DNA from: Fulvivirgaceae bacterium JP3-4
Lineage (GTDB): Bacteria; Bacteroidota; Bacteroidia; Cytophagales; Cyclobacteriaceae
Direction: 5' to 3'
Assembly (NCBI GenBank): GCA_029309925.1
Contig: JARKND010000005.1
Location: 682,001-746,000, forward strand
Length of the DNA: 64,000 bases
Shown: positions 26,059 to 34,986 of the stretch, in pieces
Layout: each line of letters begins with the position of its first letter
How positions within the stretch are numbered: the first letter of the stretch is position 1
Position numbers and translations under genes: made by a program
The notes under the pieces: generated by a model
Seen by the model: the letters and a program-made list of their open reading frames with translations, nothing else
The model's database searches: none
What the model was told of the DNA's origin: nothing

Positions 26059-26961
26059 CTACGAAACCTGGCGCATAAATATTCCTTCAAAGACTGCCGT
26101 GATTGTTATTGTGAGCATGGTAATTAAAAATAATGCAATCGTTGCGAGAAAAGATTTGAACATCGTCTTCCAGACAGCCTGACGATACAGATAATGCAAA
26201 GAAAACCCGATGTAAATGAGGAGGCCGGCAAACGCAATCGATCGTAATACGGCAAAGTCGATCGTAAAGATAAATGGAAGGAAGAAGACAACGCTGAGGA
26301 GGATGTAGGCAAACGACTGCAGGTGCATCACATAGATCAAATGATCGATATAAAACGATCGCCTTCTCAGGTACAGAATCTTGAAAATGAATGCGTACAC
26401 TGGCAGCAGAAAAAACGTCACGTACTTTAGATTTTTGAACACGTTATCGAAGCCATTCTGAATTGTTGCGAACCGTCTTTTTTCTCCGGCAATTTCATCG
26501 CGGAGTTCCTTTGCAGTCACCGTTTTGTTCAGCGTCTTAACAAAGACCTTAGCTGTGTCGGGTAATGTATCAACGCGCCTTTCTTCTTCGGGTGAGACGA
26601 TGGGTTCAATATTGACGATCGCATCTTTCAGGCGCTGGCCAAAACGATTGTAAAAGTACGAGGTGACCAGAACGAAAAGGATTGTGACAAAAAAGAACAG
26701 GCGGAGCGGAGGAATGTCTTGCATCCTTTTTCCTTCCCAGTACTCTTTGGTCAGGAATCCTGGCCTGGTAAACAGTGGAATTAAGCTTCTGAAGAATTTT
26801 GAGTCGAAGTGCAGGTAATCTGAAATGAAGTGCCCCACCATGTGGAAGAAGTTATCGCGCTGCACAACGTTCTCCTGACCGCAGTTCGCACAGAATTTGC
26901 CCTGTACTTCTGCCCCACAGTTAAGGCAGTTTTTTTCTTCGCGATATTTCTTGTGGCTCAT
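26059..26961 (-). CDS. DUF3667 family membrane protein with zinc ribbon
   Basis: A 300-aa protein. The N-terminus has a zinc ribbon with CxxC pairs at C12/C15 and C24/C27 (CLNCGAEVQGKFCANCG). A conserved amphipathic segment follows (HFISDYLHFDSKFFRSLIPL, then GKRMQDIPPLRLFFFVTILFVL). The C-terminal half has about four hydrophobic helices. This arrangement is characteristic of DUF3667, which is common in Bacteroidota and has no known function. It lies 33 nt upstream of hemB on the same strand. Confidence 0.85.
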   Translation of the reverse strand: MSHKKYREEKNCLNCGAEVQGKFCANCGQENVVQRDNFFHMVGHFISDYLHFDSKFFRSLIPLFTRPGFLTKEYWEGKRMQDIPPLRLFFFVTILFVLVTSYFYNRFGQRLKDAIVNIEPIVSPEEERRVDTLPDTAKVFVKTLNKTVTAKELRDEIAGEKRRFATIQNGFDNVFKNLKYVTFFLLPVYAFIFKILYLRRRSFYIDHLIYVMHLQSFAYILLSVVFFLPFIFTIDFAVLRSIAFAGLLIYIGFSLHYLYRQAVWKTMFKSFLATIALFLITMLTITITAVFEGIFMRQVS

Positions 26962-27023
26962 ATCCGTGGGGTTGGACTAAATAAGTCTCGGCTCGTTCGA
27001 TAAAATTACAAATCCGGAAGTGA

Positions 27024-27833
27024 CTAATCCGAATATTTATCCAGGATGTGCTGACTGATCACGCGATACATTTCCGCCAACTTTTCGTCATGTTTCAGGT
27101 ATTCGATGTGCTTGTCGAGGATCTCGAGGTCGCCACGTTTAGCGGGGCCGGTCTGCGCTTTCTCAGGGCCGATGGCCAGGCTTTTGTTGATCGTCTCAAC
27201 GATCAGCGGTTTCAGCAATTCCAGGTCAAGCCCCTTGTCTTCGAGAAGCTCCTGAGCGATTGTGATCATGTGATTTGAAAAATTTGACGCGAACACCGCA
27301 GCGATATGAAGTGATTTCCGGTGTTCCGAGCTGATCGTATATACTTTTTTGCTGATGGCTTTGCCCATCATCATCAGCACGCGTTCTGTCACATCGTTTT
27401 GACTTTCTACAAGGATGGGAATCTCCTTGAAGTCAACTTTTCGGTTTTTTGTAAATGTCTGAAGCGGGTAGAACACGCCAATATTTTCCGTGCCCGCATA
27501 TCCCAATACACTCATCGGCTGACTTCCGGAAGTGTGCACAATAATGGAGTCTGTGGGCAGGACAATATCCTGAGCGATGTCCTGGATGGCATCATCGTTA
27601 ACCGATATTATGAAAATCTTCGAAGGGCTTGCCGAAAAATCAAGCGAGGTTTTTACCTCTGCCTGGTAGAGCCGCTCTGCAAGCGCAGACGCATTTTTCT
27701 GATGTGCGCTATAAACTTCTTTCACCGCGAAATCGGTGTTGTCTAATGCCGGAGCCAGATGCCACGCAAGATTTCCCGATCCGATGAAGGAGACACTGGC
27801 GCCATTTTCATTAAAATGTTTCAGAAAGTTCAT
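27024..27833 (-). CDS. Rossmann-fold protein with DUF2520 domain
   Basis: A 269-aa protein. The N-terminal dinucleotide-binding fold begins VSFIGSGNLAWHLAPAL (GxGxxA pattern near 17-22), and IIVHTSGSQPMSVLGYAG precedes the DUF2520 helical domain (about 140-265) with AAVFASNFSNHMITIAQELL and TGPAKRGD. The fold is like that of NADP-dependent ketopantoate or F420-type reductases, but the reaction is unknown. It lies 75 nt after prmC on the same strand. Confidence 0.87.
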   Translation of the reverse strand: MNFLKHFNENGASVSFIGSGNLAWHLAPALDNTDFAVKEVYSAHQKNASALAERLYQAEVKTSLDFSASPSKIFIISVNDDAIQDIAQDIVLPTDSIIVHTSGSQPMSVLGYAGTENIGVFYPLQTFTKNRKVDFKEIPILVESQNDVTERVLMMMGKAISKKVYTISSEHRKSLHIAAVFASNFSNHMITIAQELLEDKGLDLELLKPLIVETINKSLAIGPEKAQTGPAKRGDLEILDKHIEYLKHDEKLAEMYRVISQHILDKYSD

Positions 27834-27908
27834 AAACGGTCAGATCCATTTGCTGCGAACATTCCACGATGAACGCGACTCAACGCAAGGTATGAACTCT
27901 GCTTCGAT

Positions 27909-28760
27909 TTATTTAGTCGCGACAACAATTCTGTCTTTCCCCGAAATGTCTTTCAGAATTTCTGCGGATTCATATCCAAAATTTTTAAATGTCGCAGCGG
28001 TTTCCTGGCCGAAGCGTTCATTGATTTCAACCGCTATAAATCCTTCCGGGGTAAGAAACTCTAAACCGGTTTTTGCAATCGCAGCGTAAAAAACCATCGG
28101 ATCGTTGTTTTCCACAAACAGTGCGATATGTGGTTCGAAATCGGTAACGTTCGGCTGCATCCGCGACATTTCTTCGAGCGGGATGTAGGGAGGGTTACTC
28201 ACAATCACGTCAAAAGGACCGAGTGAAAGCTCAGTCGTAAGGATGTCGTGCTCAAAGAAGTTTACCTTTGCGCCAAGCGTTTTCGCGTTTCGCGATGCTA
28301 CCTTCAATGCCGCCTTACTTTTGTCAAGAGCAAACACTGATGCCCCGGGAATCTCAAGAGCAAGTGTCACAGGGATGCACCCGCTGCCGGTCCCGATGTC
28401 AAGAATTCTCGGTTTGCGTTTTGATCCGCGACAGCGTTCAATAACAGCGTTCACAAGTTCTTCGGTTTCAGGTCGAGGGATAAGCACGGCCGGATCAACA
28501 TAGAACTTGCGACCGAAGAAATATGCTTCGTTCAGAATGTATTGAAGTGGCTCGTTGGCGTTCAGTCGCGCAGCGATCTCATGAAGTCGTTGACTTTCCT
28601 GTGGGCGAACATCCAGTGCCTTGTCGAGGAGTAGATCATTCCGCGAGATGTTCAGCACATTTTCAAAAACAATACTGCCGATGGCATTCAGATCTTCCTG
28701 CGTACTGTGGAAGCTGAGCTTCGAGATGAAATCGCGCAACAATTGTTTGGAATTGATCAT
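27909..28760 (-). CDS. prmC: Release factor glutamine methyltransferase PrmC
   Basis: A 283-aa SAM-dependent enzyme that methylates the GGQ glutamine of peptide-chain release factors. It has an N-terminal helical domain (1-75), the RPETE segment near 96-100, the SAM-binding loop DIGTGSG (121-127) and the substrate motif NPPY (189-192). The start codon is back to back with ribD on the other strand, so the two genes share an upstream region. Confidence 0.95.
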   Translation of the reverse strand: MINSKQLLRDFISKLSFHSTQEDLNAIGSIVFENVLNISRNDLLLDKALDVRPQESQRLHEIAARLNANEPLQYILNEAYFFGRKFYVDPAVLIPRPETEELVNAVIERCRGSKRKPRILDIGTGSGCIPVTLALEIPGASVFALDKSKAALKVASRNAKTLGAKVNFFEHDILTTELSLGPFDVIVSNPPYIPLEEMSRMQPNVTDFEPHIALFVENNDPMVFYAAIAKTGLEFLTPEGFIAVEINERFGQETAATFKNFGYESAEILKDISGKDRIVVATK

Positions 28761-28788
28761 GCCTTGTCAATCTTTGCAATATTGGAAA

Positions 28789-29829
28789 ATGGATCTTCAG
28801 CATCACCATCCGGAAAACATTTTTATGCAGCGCGCATTTGACCTTGCGCTGAACGGTGCCGGCTACGTGAGTCCCAATCCGCTCGTGGGTTGTGTCATTG
28901 TGCATAAGGGCACGATCATCGGTGAAGGCTATCACAAGAAATTCGGAGAGGCGCATGCCGAAGTCAACGCGGTGAATTCCGTTGGCGACAAATCCTTGCT
29001 GAGAGAGAGCACTGTGTACGTAACGCTTGAGCCATGCTCACATTTTGGCAAGACACCACCGTGCGCTGATCTGCTGGTCAGGCACGAGGTCAGGAAAGTG
29101 GTGATCGCGAATGTCGACTCCAATCCACTTGTTGGCGGAAAAGGAATCGCCAGGTTGAAAGCTGCAAGCATTGAAGTTGTCACCGGAGTGATGGAGGGGG
29201 AAGGACGAAACCTGAACAAACGTTTTTTTACATTCATCGAGCAAAAGCGTCCTTACATCATCCTTAAATGGGCACAGACATCGGATGGATTTATTGCGCG
29301 ATCAGATTTTGATTCGAAGTGGATCAGTAACGACCTGTCGCGACAACTGGTGCACCGGTGGCGGGCCGAGGAGGCGGCAATCCTTGTCGGGAAAAACACT
29401 GCGCTGTACGATGATCCGCAGCTGAACGTAAGACACTGGACAGGACCGGATCCCGTGCGCCTGATCCTCGATCGAAATCTTTCATTGCCATCTCATTTGA
29501 AAATTTTCACTGATCAGCGAAGGACAATCGTCTACAACCTTCACAAGACAGTGAGCGAAGGAAATGTTGAGTATGTAAAACTTGATAATGACTCGTTTAT
29601 TCAAGGTCTGCTTCAGAATCTCTATGAAAGAGGATTACAGTCCGTGATCATCGAAGGCGGCTCGAAAACACTCAGTGAATTTATTGAAACAAATCTATGG
29701 GATGAGGTCAGGGTGTTCACATCACCCACTCGCTTTGGTTCGGGAATCGCTGCTCCAAAAATTTCAGGCAGAATCGTTTCCGAAGAGAATATCGACACAG
29801 ATGTATTGAGAACCTACCAGCGAAGTTGA
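28789..29829 (+). CDS. ribD: Bifunctional diaminohydroxyphosphoribosylaminopyrimidine deaminase / reductase RibD
   Basis: Carries out the second and third steps of riboflavin synthesis. 346 aa from the ATG at 28789. The frame is open to 28621, but that part lies over prmC, and conservation starts at about FMQRAFDLALNGAGYVSPNP. The deaminase zinc ligands are H56 (HAE), C83 and C92 (PCSHFGKTPPC). The reductase domain (about 150-345) has RPYIILKWAQTSDGF and SVIIEGGSKTLSEFI. An alternative ATG at 28759 would overlap the prmC start codon by two nt. Confidence 0.94.
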   Translation: MDLQHHHPENIFMQRAFDLALNGAGYVSPNPLVGCVIVHKGTIIGEGYHKKFGEAHAEVNAVNSVGDKSLLRESTVYVTLEPCSHFGKTPPCADLLVRHEVRKVVIANVDSNPLVGGKGIARLKAASIEVVTGVMEGEGRNLNKRFFTFIEQKRPYIILKWAQTSDGFIARSDFDSKWISNDLSRQLVHRWRAEEAAILVGKNTALYDDPQLNVRHWTGPDPVRLILDRNLSLPSHLKIFTDQRRTIVYNLHKTVSEGNVEYVKLDNDSFIQGLLQNLYERGLQSVIIEGGSKTLSEFIETNLWDEVRVFTSPTRFGSGIAAPKISGRIVSEENIDTDVLRTYQRS

Positions 29830-29874
29830 GCTAAAAAATTCCAAATTGCATTTTAACTACCTTAGTTTCAAAAT

Positions 29875-29925
29875 TACTCCGCGCTCTCCGCGAACTCTCT
29901 CCGTGAGCTCCGCGGTGTGGATTTA
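29875..29925. repeat. 8/9-nt-unit repeat between ribD and cupin gene
   Basis: Units such as CTCCGCGCT and CTCCGCGAA, then CTCCGTGAG and CTCCGCGGT, about 9 nt each. It belongs by composition to the GCGGAG-type group seen at 43421, 44191 and 48219. It ends about 10 nt before the cupin start codon, in the 103-nt gap between ribD and the cupin gene. Confidence 0.6.
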
Positions 29926-29932
29926 ATATTTT

Positions 29933-30292
29933 ATGGAAAAAGTCGTTATCACAGAAAAGTTAAGCCAGTTCTCCGATCACTGGAATCCGCGGATCGTTGG
30001 CGAACTCAACGGTCAGCATGTTAAGGCAGTGAAATTACTCGGAGAATTCGTGTGGCACCACCACGATGAAGAAGACGAATTGTTCCTGGTGATCAAAGGC
30101 CAGCTCGCCATGGAGTTCCGCGACAAGACCGTAACTGTCAACCCGGGAGAATTCATCATCGTGCCGCGGAAAGTTGAACATCGTCCCGTGGCGAAAGAGG
30201 AAGTCCATATCCTGCTCTTTGAGCCTGCGGGTACGTTGAACACGGGAAACGTTGAAAATGAAAGGACGAAAAAGAATTTACAGAGAATTTAA
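29933..30292 (+). CDS. Cupin domain protein
   Basis: A 119-aa single cupin barrel. Motif 1 has metal-ligand residues in WHHHDEEDELFLVIKGQL (about 41-58), and motif 2 is PRKVEHRPVA. The HHHDEEDELF form is typical of a group often annotated as mannose-6-phosphate isomerase-like cupins, but the activity is unknown. The 3' end overlaps a convergent gene by 4 nt. Confidence 0.88.
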   Translation: MEKVVITEKLSQFSDHWNPRIVGELNGQHVKAVKLLGEFVWHHHDEEDELFLVIKGQLAMEFRDKTVTVNPGEFIIVPRKVEHRPVAKEEVHILLFEPAGTLNTGNVENERTKKNLQRI

Positions 30293-30612
30293 GACTTGAA
30301 GTCGTTCAGGGGGCGTACATCGTAATGAAAATGTGGCTGGAAACCCTGGAATGGCGCATCGATCTCAAATTGCATGATTACAGACAGATCCGGTAAATTG
30401 ATCAGCTTGTTATTTCGCTCGTCATTCAGCATTGCGCCCTTTTCGGTGACCAAAACAACCCTCATGTAATTGACAACCCACATTTCACCCAGCAACCTGT
30501 AACGCAGGCAGATATCCGGCCTTTTTTCACGCATGTCCGTCAGCAACCGCTTCAGTTCAAGCACTGAAATCAGGTTTTTGTTGGTTTCCAATATGTTCTC
30601 GGCACTTCTCAT
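30289..30612 (-). CDS. Hypothetical protein
   Basis: A 107-aa frame that I do not recognise. It looks like a small soluble alpha/beta protein: a helical N-terminus (LISVLELKRLLTDMREK), then strand-like segments (MWVVNYMRVVLVTEKGAML) and a C-terminus with FQPHFHYDV. Amino-acid composition is ordinary and no signal is visible. The tail-to-tail overlap of 4 nt with the cupin gene and the absence of a better frame support it modestly. The 223 nt upstream show no repeats or clear sites. Confidence 0.6.
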   Translation of the reverse strand: MRSAENILETNKNLISVLELKRLLTDMREKRPDICLRYRLLGEMWVVNYMRVVLVTEKGAMLNDERNNKLINLPDLSVIMQFEIDAPFQGFQPHFHYDVRPLNDFKS

Positions 30613-30835
30613 GTATCATTCAGGGTTATGGAAACGGCCAGGTCGATCAAAGCCTTTTTTAAAGGCCATATTTTTTCTAAGGGGAAAACAACACCAGCAG
30701 TAAAAACTCATGCCATAGCGGCTGTATCGTTTTACTTATATGATAAATCTCAAAATCGGCCGGTTTGGCTAAAATAATCCCCAACCTGAGGCGCAGATTT
30801 GTCGTAAATTGCATCAGGTCTTAAATATTTTTTTC

Positions 30836-31318
30836 ATGGCTGAGGAGCTTCTTGTTTCAACATCATCCGATAAAAAAGAAAAGTACAATACGCTTATCCC
30901 GCAGGTTGAGGCACTGACCAGTGGCGAGCCTGATCTCATTGCGAACCTTTCAAACATTGCTGCAGCGCTGCGGCAGACGATGGGATTTTTCTGGGTTGGA
31001 TTTTACCTCGTGAAAAATAATCAGCTTGTACTGGGACCGTTTCAGGGTCCCATAGCCTGTACACGTATCGACTTTGGAAAAGGTGTTTGTGGAGCATCAT
31101 GGAAAGAAAAGCGCACGATCCTGGTCCCCAATGTAGATGAGTTTCCGGGACACATTGCGTGCAGCTCAGCCTCGAAATCGGAAATTGTGTTACCAGCGTT
31201 TAAAAACGGAGAAGTTGCGCTCGTACTGGATGTTGACAGTGACCGCCTCAACGACTTTGATCACAACGACCAGGTTGCGCTCGAAAAAGTAATGCGCCAC
31301 ATCGAAAAACTTCTATAA
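30836..31318 (+). CDS. msrC: Free methionine-(R)-sulfoxide reductase, GAF type
   Basis: A 160-aa GAF-domain enzyme that reduces free methionine-R-sulfoxide. Cysteines C75, C85 and C109 (GPIACTRIDFGKGVCG, GHIACSSASKSEIVLP) have the same spacing as the three catalytic Cys of E. coli YebR (84, 94, 118). The frame is open to 30809, but the ATG at 30836 (MAEELLVSTS) fits the family N-terminus. It is followed after 6 nt by the MutS-like gene, so both are probably one operon. Confidence 0.93.
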   Translation: MAEELLVSTSSDKKEKYNTLIPQVEALTSGEPDLIANLSNIAAALRQTMGFFWVGFYLVKNNQLVLGPFQGPIACTRIDFGKGVCGASWKEKRTILVPNVDEFPGHIACSSASKSEIVLPAFKNGEVALVLDVDSDRLNDFDHNDQVALEKVMRHIEKLL

Positions 31319-31324
31319 CACTTC

Positions 31325-33115
31325 TTGATGTCGTCTAACGAACTCGCAGCCTTTTACGCAAAAAGGAAAGATGCCTTTTCCAGTCAGCTCGCGGACACAA
31401 CATCGCAGATCAATGTGATCTCGAACATCAGGCTTGGAATCGCCATAGTTTTTATCCTGCTGTTGTATTATGGTCTTCGCTACGATTCCGGATTTCTGAT
31501 CGTCTTGCCTGCACTGGTCGCGCTATTCGTTTTTCTTGTTCGAAAACATGCGGTGTTGTTCGATCTGAAAGTTCATCAGCAAAACCTCGTCAGGATCAAT
31601 GAAGAGGAGCTAAATGTTTTGAAGGGCGATACATCACAGCTAGACAGCGGGGCCGGGTTTGTTGATCCACACCATCCATACTCGCACGATCTCGATATTT
31701 TTGGCGCTGGCTCATTGTATCAGCATCTGAACCGCGCCAATACTATCATCGGCAGGAAAAAATTTGCCGATCGGCTATCTTCTCCACTTCAGTCAGCGGA
31801 TTCAATCCTTTCAAACCAGGAAGCAATTCGCGAAATGTCTTCGATGGCCGACTTCCGTCAGGATTTCCAGGCTGCGGGCAAAGAGATAGATGAAAAGCCG
31901 CAGGATCGCGAACAGCTTGTGGCATGGCTTAAGCATGCTCCTTTCCTTTACGGGAAAAAAAGCTATAAAATCATTTTGGTTGTCGTTCCGGTTGTGACGC
32001 TGGTGCTCCTGATAGCGGCATTTTTCGACATCCGTTTCCGCCCGTTTGTAATTCTGATGGCAATTTTTCAGTGGGGATTTCTTGGACTCCATGTCAAGAA
32101 GGTAAATGCATTCCACGACTACATCAGTCGCAAGAAAAATATACTGCAGAAATATGCGCAGCTGCTGCATTATGTTCAGAAGGAAAAATTCGAGTCACAG
32201 CTTCTGAAAGACCATTGGGAAAAAGCGCAGCATGCCCACGTTAAAGTCAGGAAGCTGGCGTCACTCGTGTATGCGCTCGATGCGCGCATGAATGCGATGA
32301 CCTCAATTTTTACAAACAGTTTGCTGCTGTATGATCTTCAATGCATTTACCGGCTCGAAAAGTGGAAAGAAGAGAATTCACATAATCTGGAAATGTGGCT
32401 GGACACAGTGAGCGATATAGAAGTATTGAACGGCTTCAGCACTTTTCACTTCAATCATCAGTGGTTCAGCTTCCCGCAGATACATGATCAGCTCAGCATT
32501 TCGGCAAAGGAGCTAGGTCATCCGCTGATCAAACCAGAAGAATGCGTGGCCAATGATTTCTCCATCGGCAACGGGCCAACGGTGTTGATCGTCACGGGTG
32601 CCAACATGGCTGGCAAAAGCACTTTCCTCAGGACAATCGGTATTAATTTGATTCTTGCGTTAAACGGAGCCTCGGTAAGTGCGAAGCGTTTTGCATGCCC
32701 GGTGATCAATCTGAGAACCGGTATGCGCACCGCGGATTCCCTGAAGGACCATCAATCTTATTTCTATGCAGAGCTCGATCGACTCAAAGGCATCATGGAT
32801 GAGTTGAGACGTGATGTTCCGCTGCTGATCCTGCTCGATGAAATCCTGAAAGGAACGAACTCGACCGACAAGCAGGCCGGCTCCATTGCGCTGGTGAAGC
32901 AACTTCTCCCACATCCATGCCTTGCAATCATTGCCACGCACGATCTCGCGCTGGGCAACCTCGAAACCGAATATCCCGGTAAGGTTAAGAACTATTGTTT
33001 TGAAGCAAACATTGAAAATGACCAGTTGTCTTTCGACTACAAGTTGAAACAAGGGCTTGCTACCAAAATGAATGCAACCTTTTTAATGAAGAAAATGGGC
33101 ATCATCCCTTCCTAA
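31325..33115 (+). CDS. Membrane-anchored MutS-family ATPase
   Basis: A 596-aa protein. The N-terminal part has two hydrophobic segments (about 36-75) and a second pair near 213-255. A helical lever region and a MutS-type ATPase follow. Walker A is TGANMAGKSTFLRTIG near 425-440, Walker B is LLILLDEILKGTNSTDKQ, and IIATHDLALG follows. The N-terminal mismatch-binding domains of MutS are absent. Such proteins are found in Bacteroidota and are annotated as MutS-like, but a repair role is unproven. The membrane segments argue against a classical role in mismatch repair. Confidence 0.85.
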   Translation: MMSSNELAAFYAKRKDAFSSQLADTTSQINVISNIRLGIAIVFILLLYYGLRYDSGFLIVLPALVALFVFLVRKHAVLFDLKVHQQNLVRINEEELNVLKGDTSQLDSGAGFVDPHHPYSHDLDIFGAGSLYQHLNRANTIIGRKKFADRLSSPLQSADSILSNQEAIREMSSMADFRQDFQAAGKEIDEKPQDREQLVAWLKHAPFLYGKKSYKIILVVVPVVTLVLLIAAFFDIRFRPFVILMAIFQWGFLGLHVKKVNAFHDYISRKKNILQKYAQLLHYVQKEKFESQLLKDHWEKAQHAHVKVRKLASLVYALDARMNAMTSIFTNSLLLYDLQCIYRLEKWKEENSHNLEMWLDTVSDIEVLNGFSTFHFNHQWFSFPQIHDQLSISAKELGHPLIKPEECVANDFSIGNGPTVLIVTGANMAGKSTFLRTIGINLILALNGASVSAKRFACPVINLRTGMRTADSLKDHQSYFYAELDRLKGIMDELRRDVPLLILLDEILKGTNSTDKQAGSIALVKQLLPHPCLAIIATHDLALGNLETEYPGKVKNYCFEANIENDQLSFDYKLKQGLATKMNATFLMKKMGIIPS

Positions 33116-33155
33116 CTTTCAATTGAATCAGTAAATTGTTTTCATAAGCAATCTT

Positions 33156-33842
33156 ATGAAAACACTTTTCGCCTGCGCTTTTTGCTTCTACTTTACCGCA
33201 ACATTTTCACAAACAGACAGAGAGAAATTTGTAGGACGCTGGGTAAGCAGCGATACCGGTTATGAAATGGAGTGCAACTTCAAAGCCGATGGCAGTGGCG
33301 TTGTGGATGGTGATGTTGTGAAGTGGTCGGCAAGTGGTGGCAAACTCACCGTAGAGCTTGACGGTGACAAACAGGTTTACAACTACACATTTAACGCAAA
33401 TGGATTCCGCGTTTCCGGTGGTGACCTCGAGATGCCATTGAATTTTCGCAAAGCGGGCAGCAACAATGCTTCAGCGCAGAACAATCAGAATTCAAACGCA
33501 GGTGGAAAGAAGGTTGATCAATCCCTTGTCGGGAAATGGTGTTATGTGAACGTCACCTCGAACTATAGCAGCAGTGCGGAGGAATGCATCACGATCAATT
33601 CAAACGGGACGTACGAGTATTATTCGGAGCGCTCCACAAGCGGAAGCAATGGAAGTACCGCATCTCAGAACTCAGACACCGGCACGTGGTGGATTGAAGG
33701 CAATCGCGTTTATTATCGGTCTCAGTCGCAAGGCGAGGGCTCCTATGAACTTGTAAAACAGAATCATCCGAAGACAGGCGATCCGATGATCGTGCTTGAC
33801 GGAACAGCATACGTCACCTACTACAAAAAATCACCCTGGTAA
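33156..33842 (+). CDS. Secreted beta-rich protein of unknown function
   Basis: A 228-aa protein with a signal peptide (MKTLFACAFCFYFTATFSQ). Two beta-rich halves are visible, each starting with a VGRW/VGKW block (VGRWVSSDTGYEM; LVGKWCYVNVT) as in lipocalin-like domains. An Asn/Ser/Gly-rich linker separates them (about 104-125). The second half has a serine-rich loop (SGSNGSTASQNSDTGTWWIEG). The function is unknown. It precedes the HisC-like gene by 3 nt, suggesting co-transcription. Confidence 0.7.
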   Translation: MKTLFACAFCFYFTATFSQTDREKFVGRWVSSDTGYEMECNFKADGSGVVDGDVVKWSASGGKLTVELDGDKQVYNYTFNANGFRVSGGDLEMPLNFRKAGSNNASAQNNQNSNAGGKKVDQSLVGKWCYVNVTSNYSSSAEECITINSNGTYEYYSERSTSGSNGSTASQNSDTGTWWIEGNRVYYRSQSQGEGSYELVKQNHPKTGDPMIVLDGTAYVTYYKKSPW

Positions 33843-33845
33843 TTT

Positions 33846-34985
33846 ATGAACGCAAGAAGAGAATGGCTTAAGACCACACTGGCACTCGCAGCAGGTTTGC
33901 CGCTTGGCGCAGGCATGGCGAACCAATTGATGGCTGCTCCAATGAGTGAAGCAGAAAAGAATTTTTTCGGCAGGAGCCCTTTGTTGCCACCGATGAAGAT
34001 TCGTCTGGGGTCAAATGAAAATCCATATGGCCCATCCGAAAAAGCAAGGCAGGCTATTCAGCAGGCGCTGTCAGAAGGAAACCGATATCCATTCCAGGTT
34101 GTAAATGATTTTAAAGAAACACTGGCAGCGCATGAAGGTGTGACTGCCGATCACATTCTTGTAGGTGCCGGCTCGGGCGATTTGCTTTGCGCGACCGGTG
34201 CAGCATTTTCACTCGAGGGCGGAAGAATTCTTTCGGGCTTCCCGACATTTCCCATGCTGATGAATTACGCGGAGGTTTTTAAAACTACCTGGGATAAAGT
34301 AAACGTTAATGATGAGCTTGTCTATGATTACGAAGCGGTAGCGGGACAGATCAAACCAGACACGCGACTCGTGTTTATATGCAATCCGAATAATCCAACC
34401 GGAACACTTGTCAATCCGGGTGTGGTCAAGTCGTTTACAGAAGAGGTTTCGAAAAAAGTTACCGTGTTCTCCGATGAGGCATATCTGGAATTTCTCCAAC
34501 CATCACAGCAAGTGTCGATGATTGATTTCGTAAAAAAGGGCGCCAATGTGATCGTGTCAAGAACGTTCTCAAAAATACACGGGCTCGCAGGGCTGCGCAT
34601 CGGCTATATTGTTGCGAAGCCAGACATTATTCGGAAGATTCAGCGCAATCATCCGGGGATACCGAATAATCAGCTTGCGATTGCCGCAGCGAAGGCAAGC
34701 CTGGGCGATAAGGATTTTATGGATATGTCACGCAGGAAAAACGCAGAAGCCCGCAAGATCCTGACTGACTATCTCGACAAGAAAGGTTACTTCTACGGAA
34801 AGTCGCACACGAACTTTGTCATGTTCGATTCAAAATCTGACGCACAGGGAAAACTGAGCCAGCTTGCCCAGCAGGGTATCGCTATCCGCGTGTGGGATTA
34901 TAAGGGAATGCAGTGGTTGAGGGTGAGCGTGGGGACTAGTGAGGAAATGAAGGCGTTTGTTAAAGCGTTTGACCAGATAGCTTGA
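33846..34985 (+). CDS. Exported HisC-like PLP aminotransferase
   Basis: A 379-aa class I/II aminotransferase resembling histidinol-phosphate aminotransferase: LGSNENPYGPS near 55, FICNPNNPTGTLV, and the PLP lysine in SRTFSKIHGLAGLRIGY near residue 242. Unlike HisC it starts with a twin-arginine signal (MNARREWLKTTLALAAG, with an alanine-rich core) and a mature part after QLMAAP. It is therefore probably a periplasmic PLP enzyme and not the histidine pathway HisC. The substrate is unknown. It begins 3 nt after the secreted-protein gene. Confidence 0.85.
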   Translation: MNARREWLKTTLALAAGLPLGAGMANQLMAAPMSEAEKNFFGRSPLLPPMKIRLGSNENPYGPSEKARQAIQQALSEGNRYPFQVVNDFKETLAAHEGVTADHILVGAGSGDLLCATGAAFSLEGGRILSGFPTFPMLMNYAEVFKTTWDKVNVNDELVYDYEAVAGQIKPDTRLVFICNPNNPTGTLVNPGVVKSFTEEVSKKVTVFSDEAYLEFLQPSQQVSMIDFVKKGANVIVSRTFSKIHGLAGLRIGYIVAKPDIIRKIQRNHPGIPNNQLAIAAAKASLGDKDFMDMSRRKNAEARKILTDYLDKKGYFYGKSHTNFVMFDSKSDAQGKLSQLAQQGIAIRVWDYKGMQWLRVSVGTSEEMKAFVKAFDQIA

Positions 34986-34986
34986 T

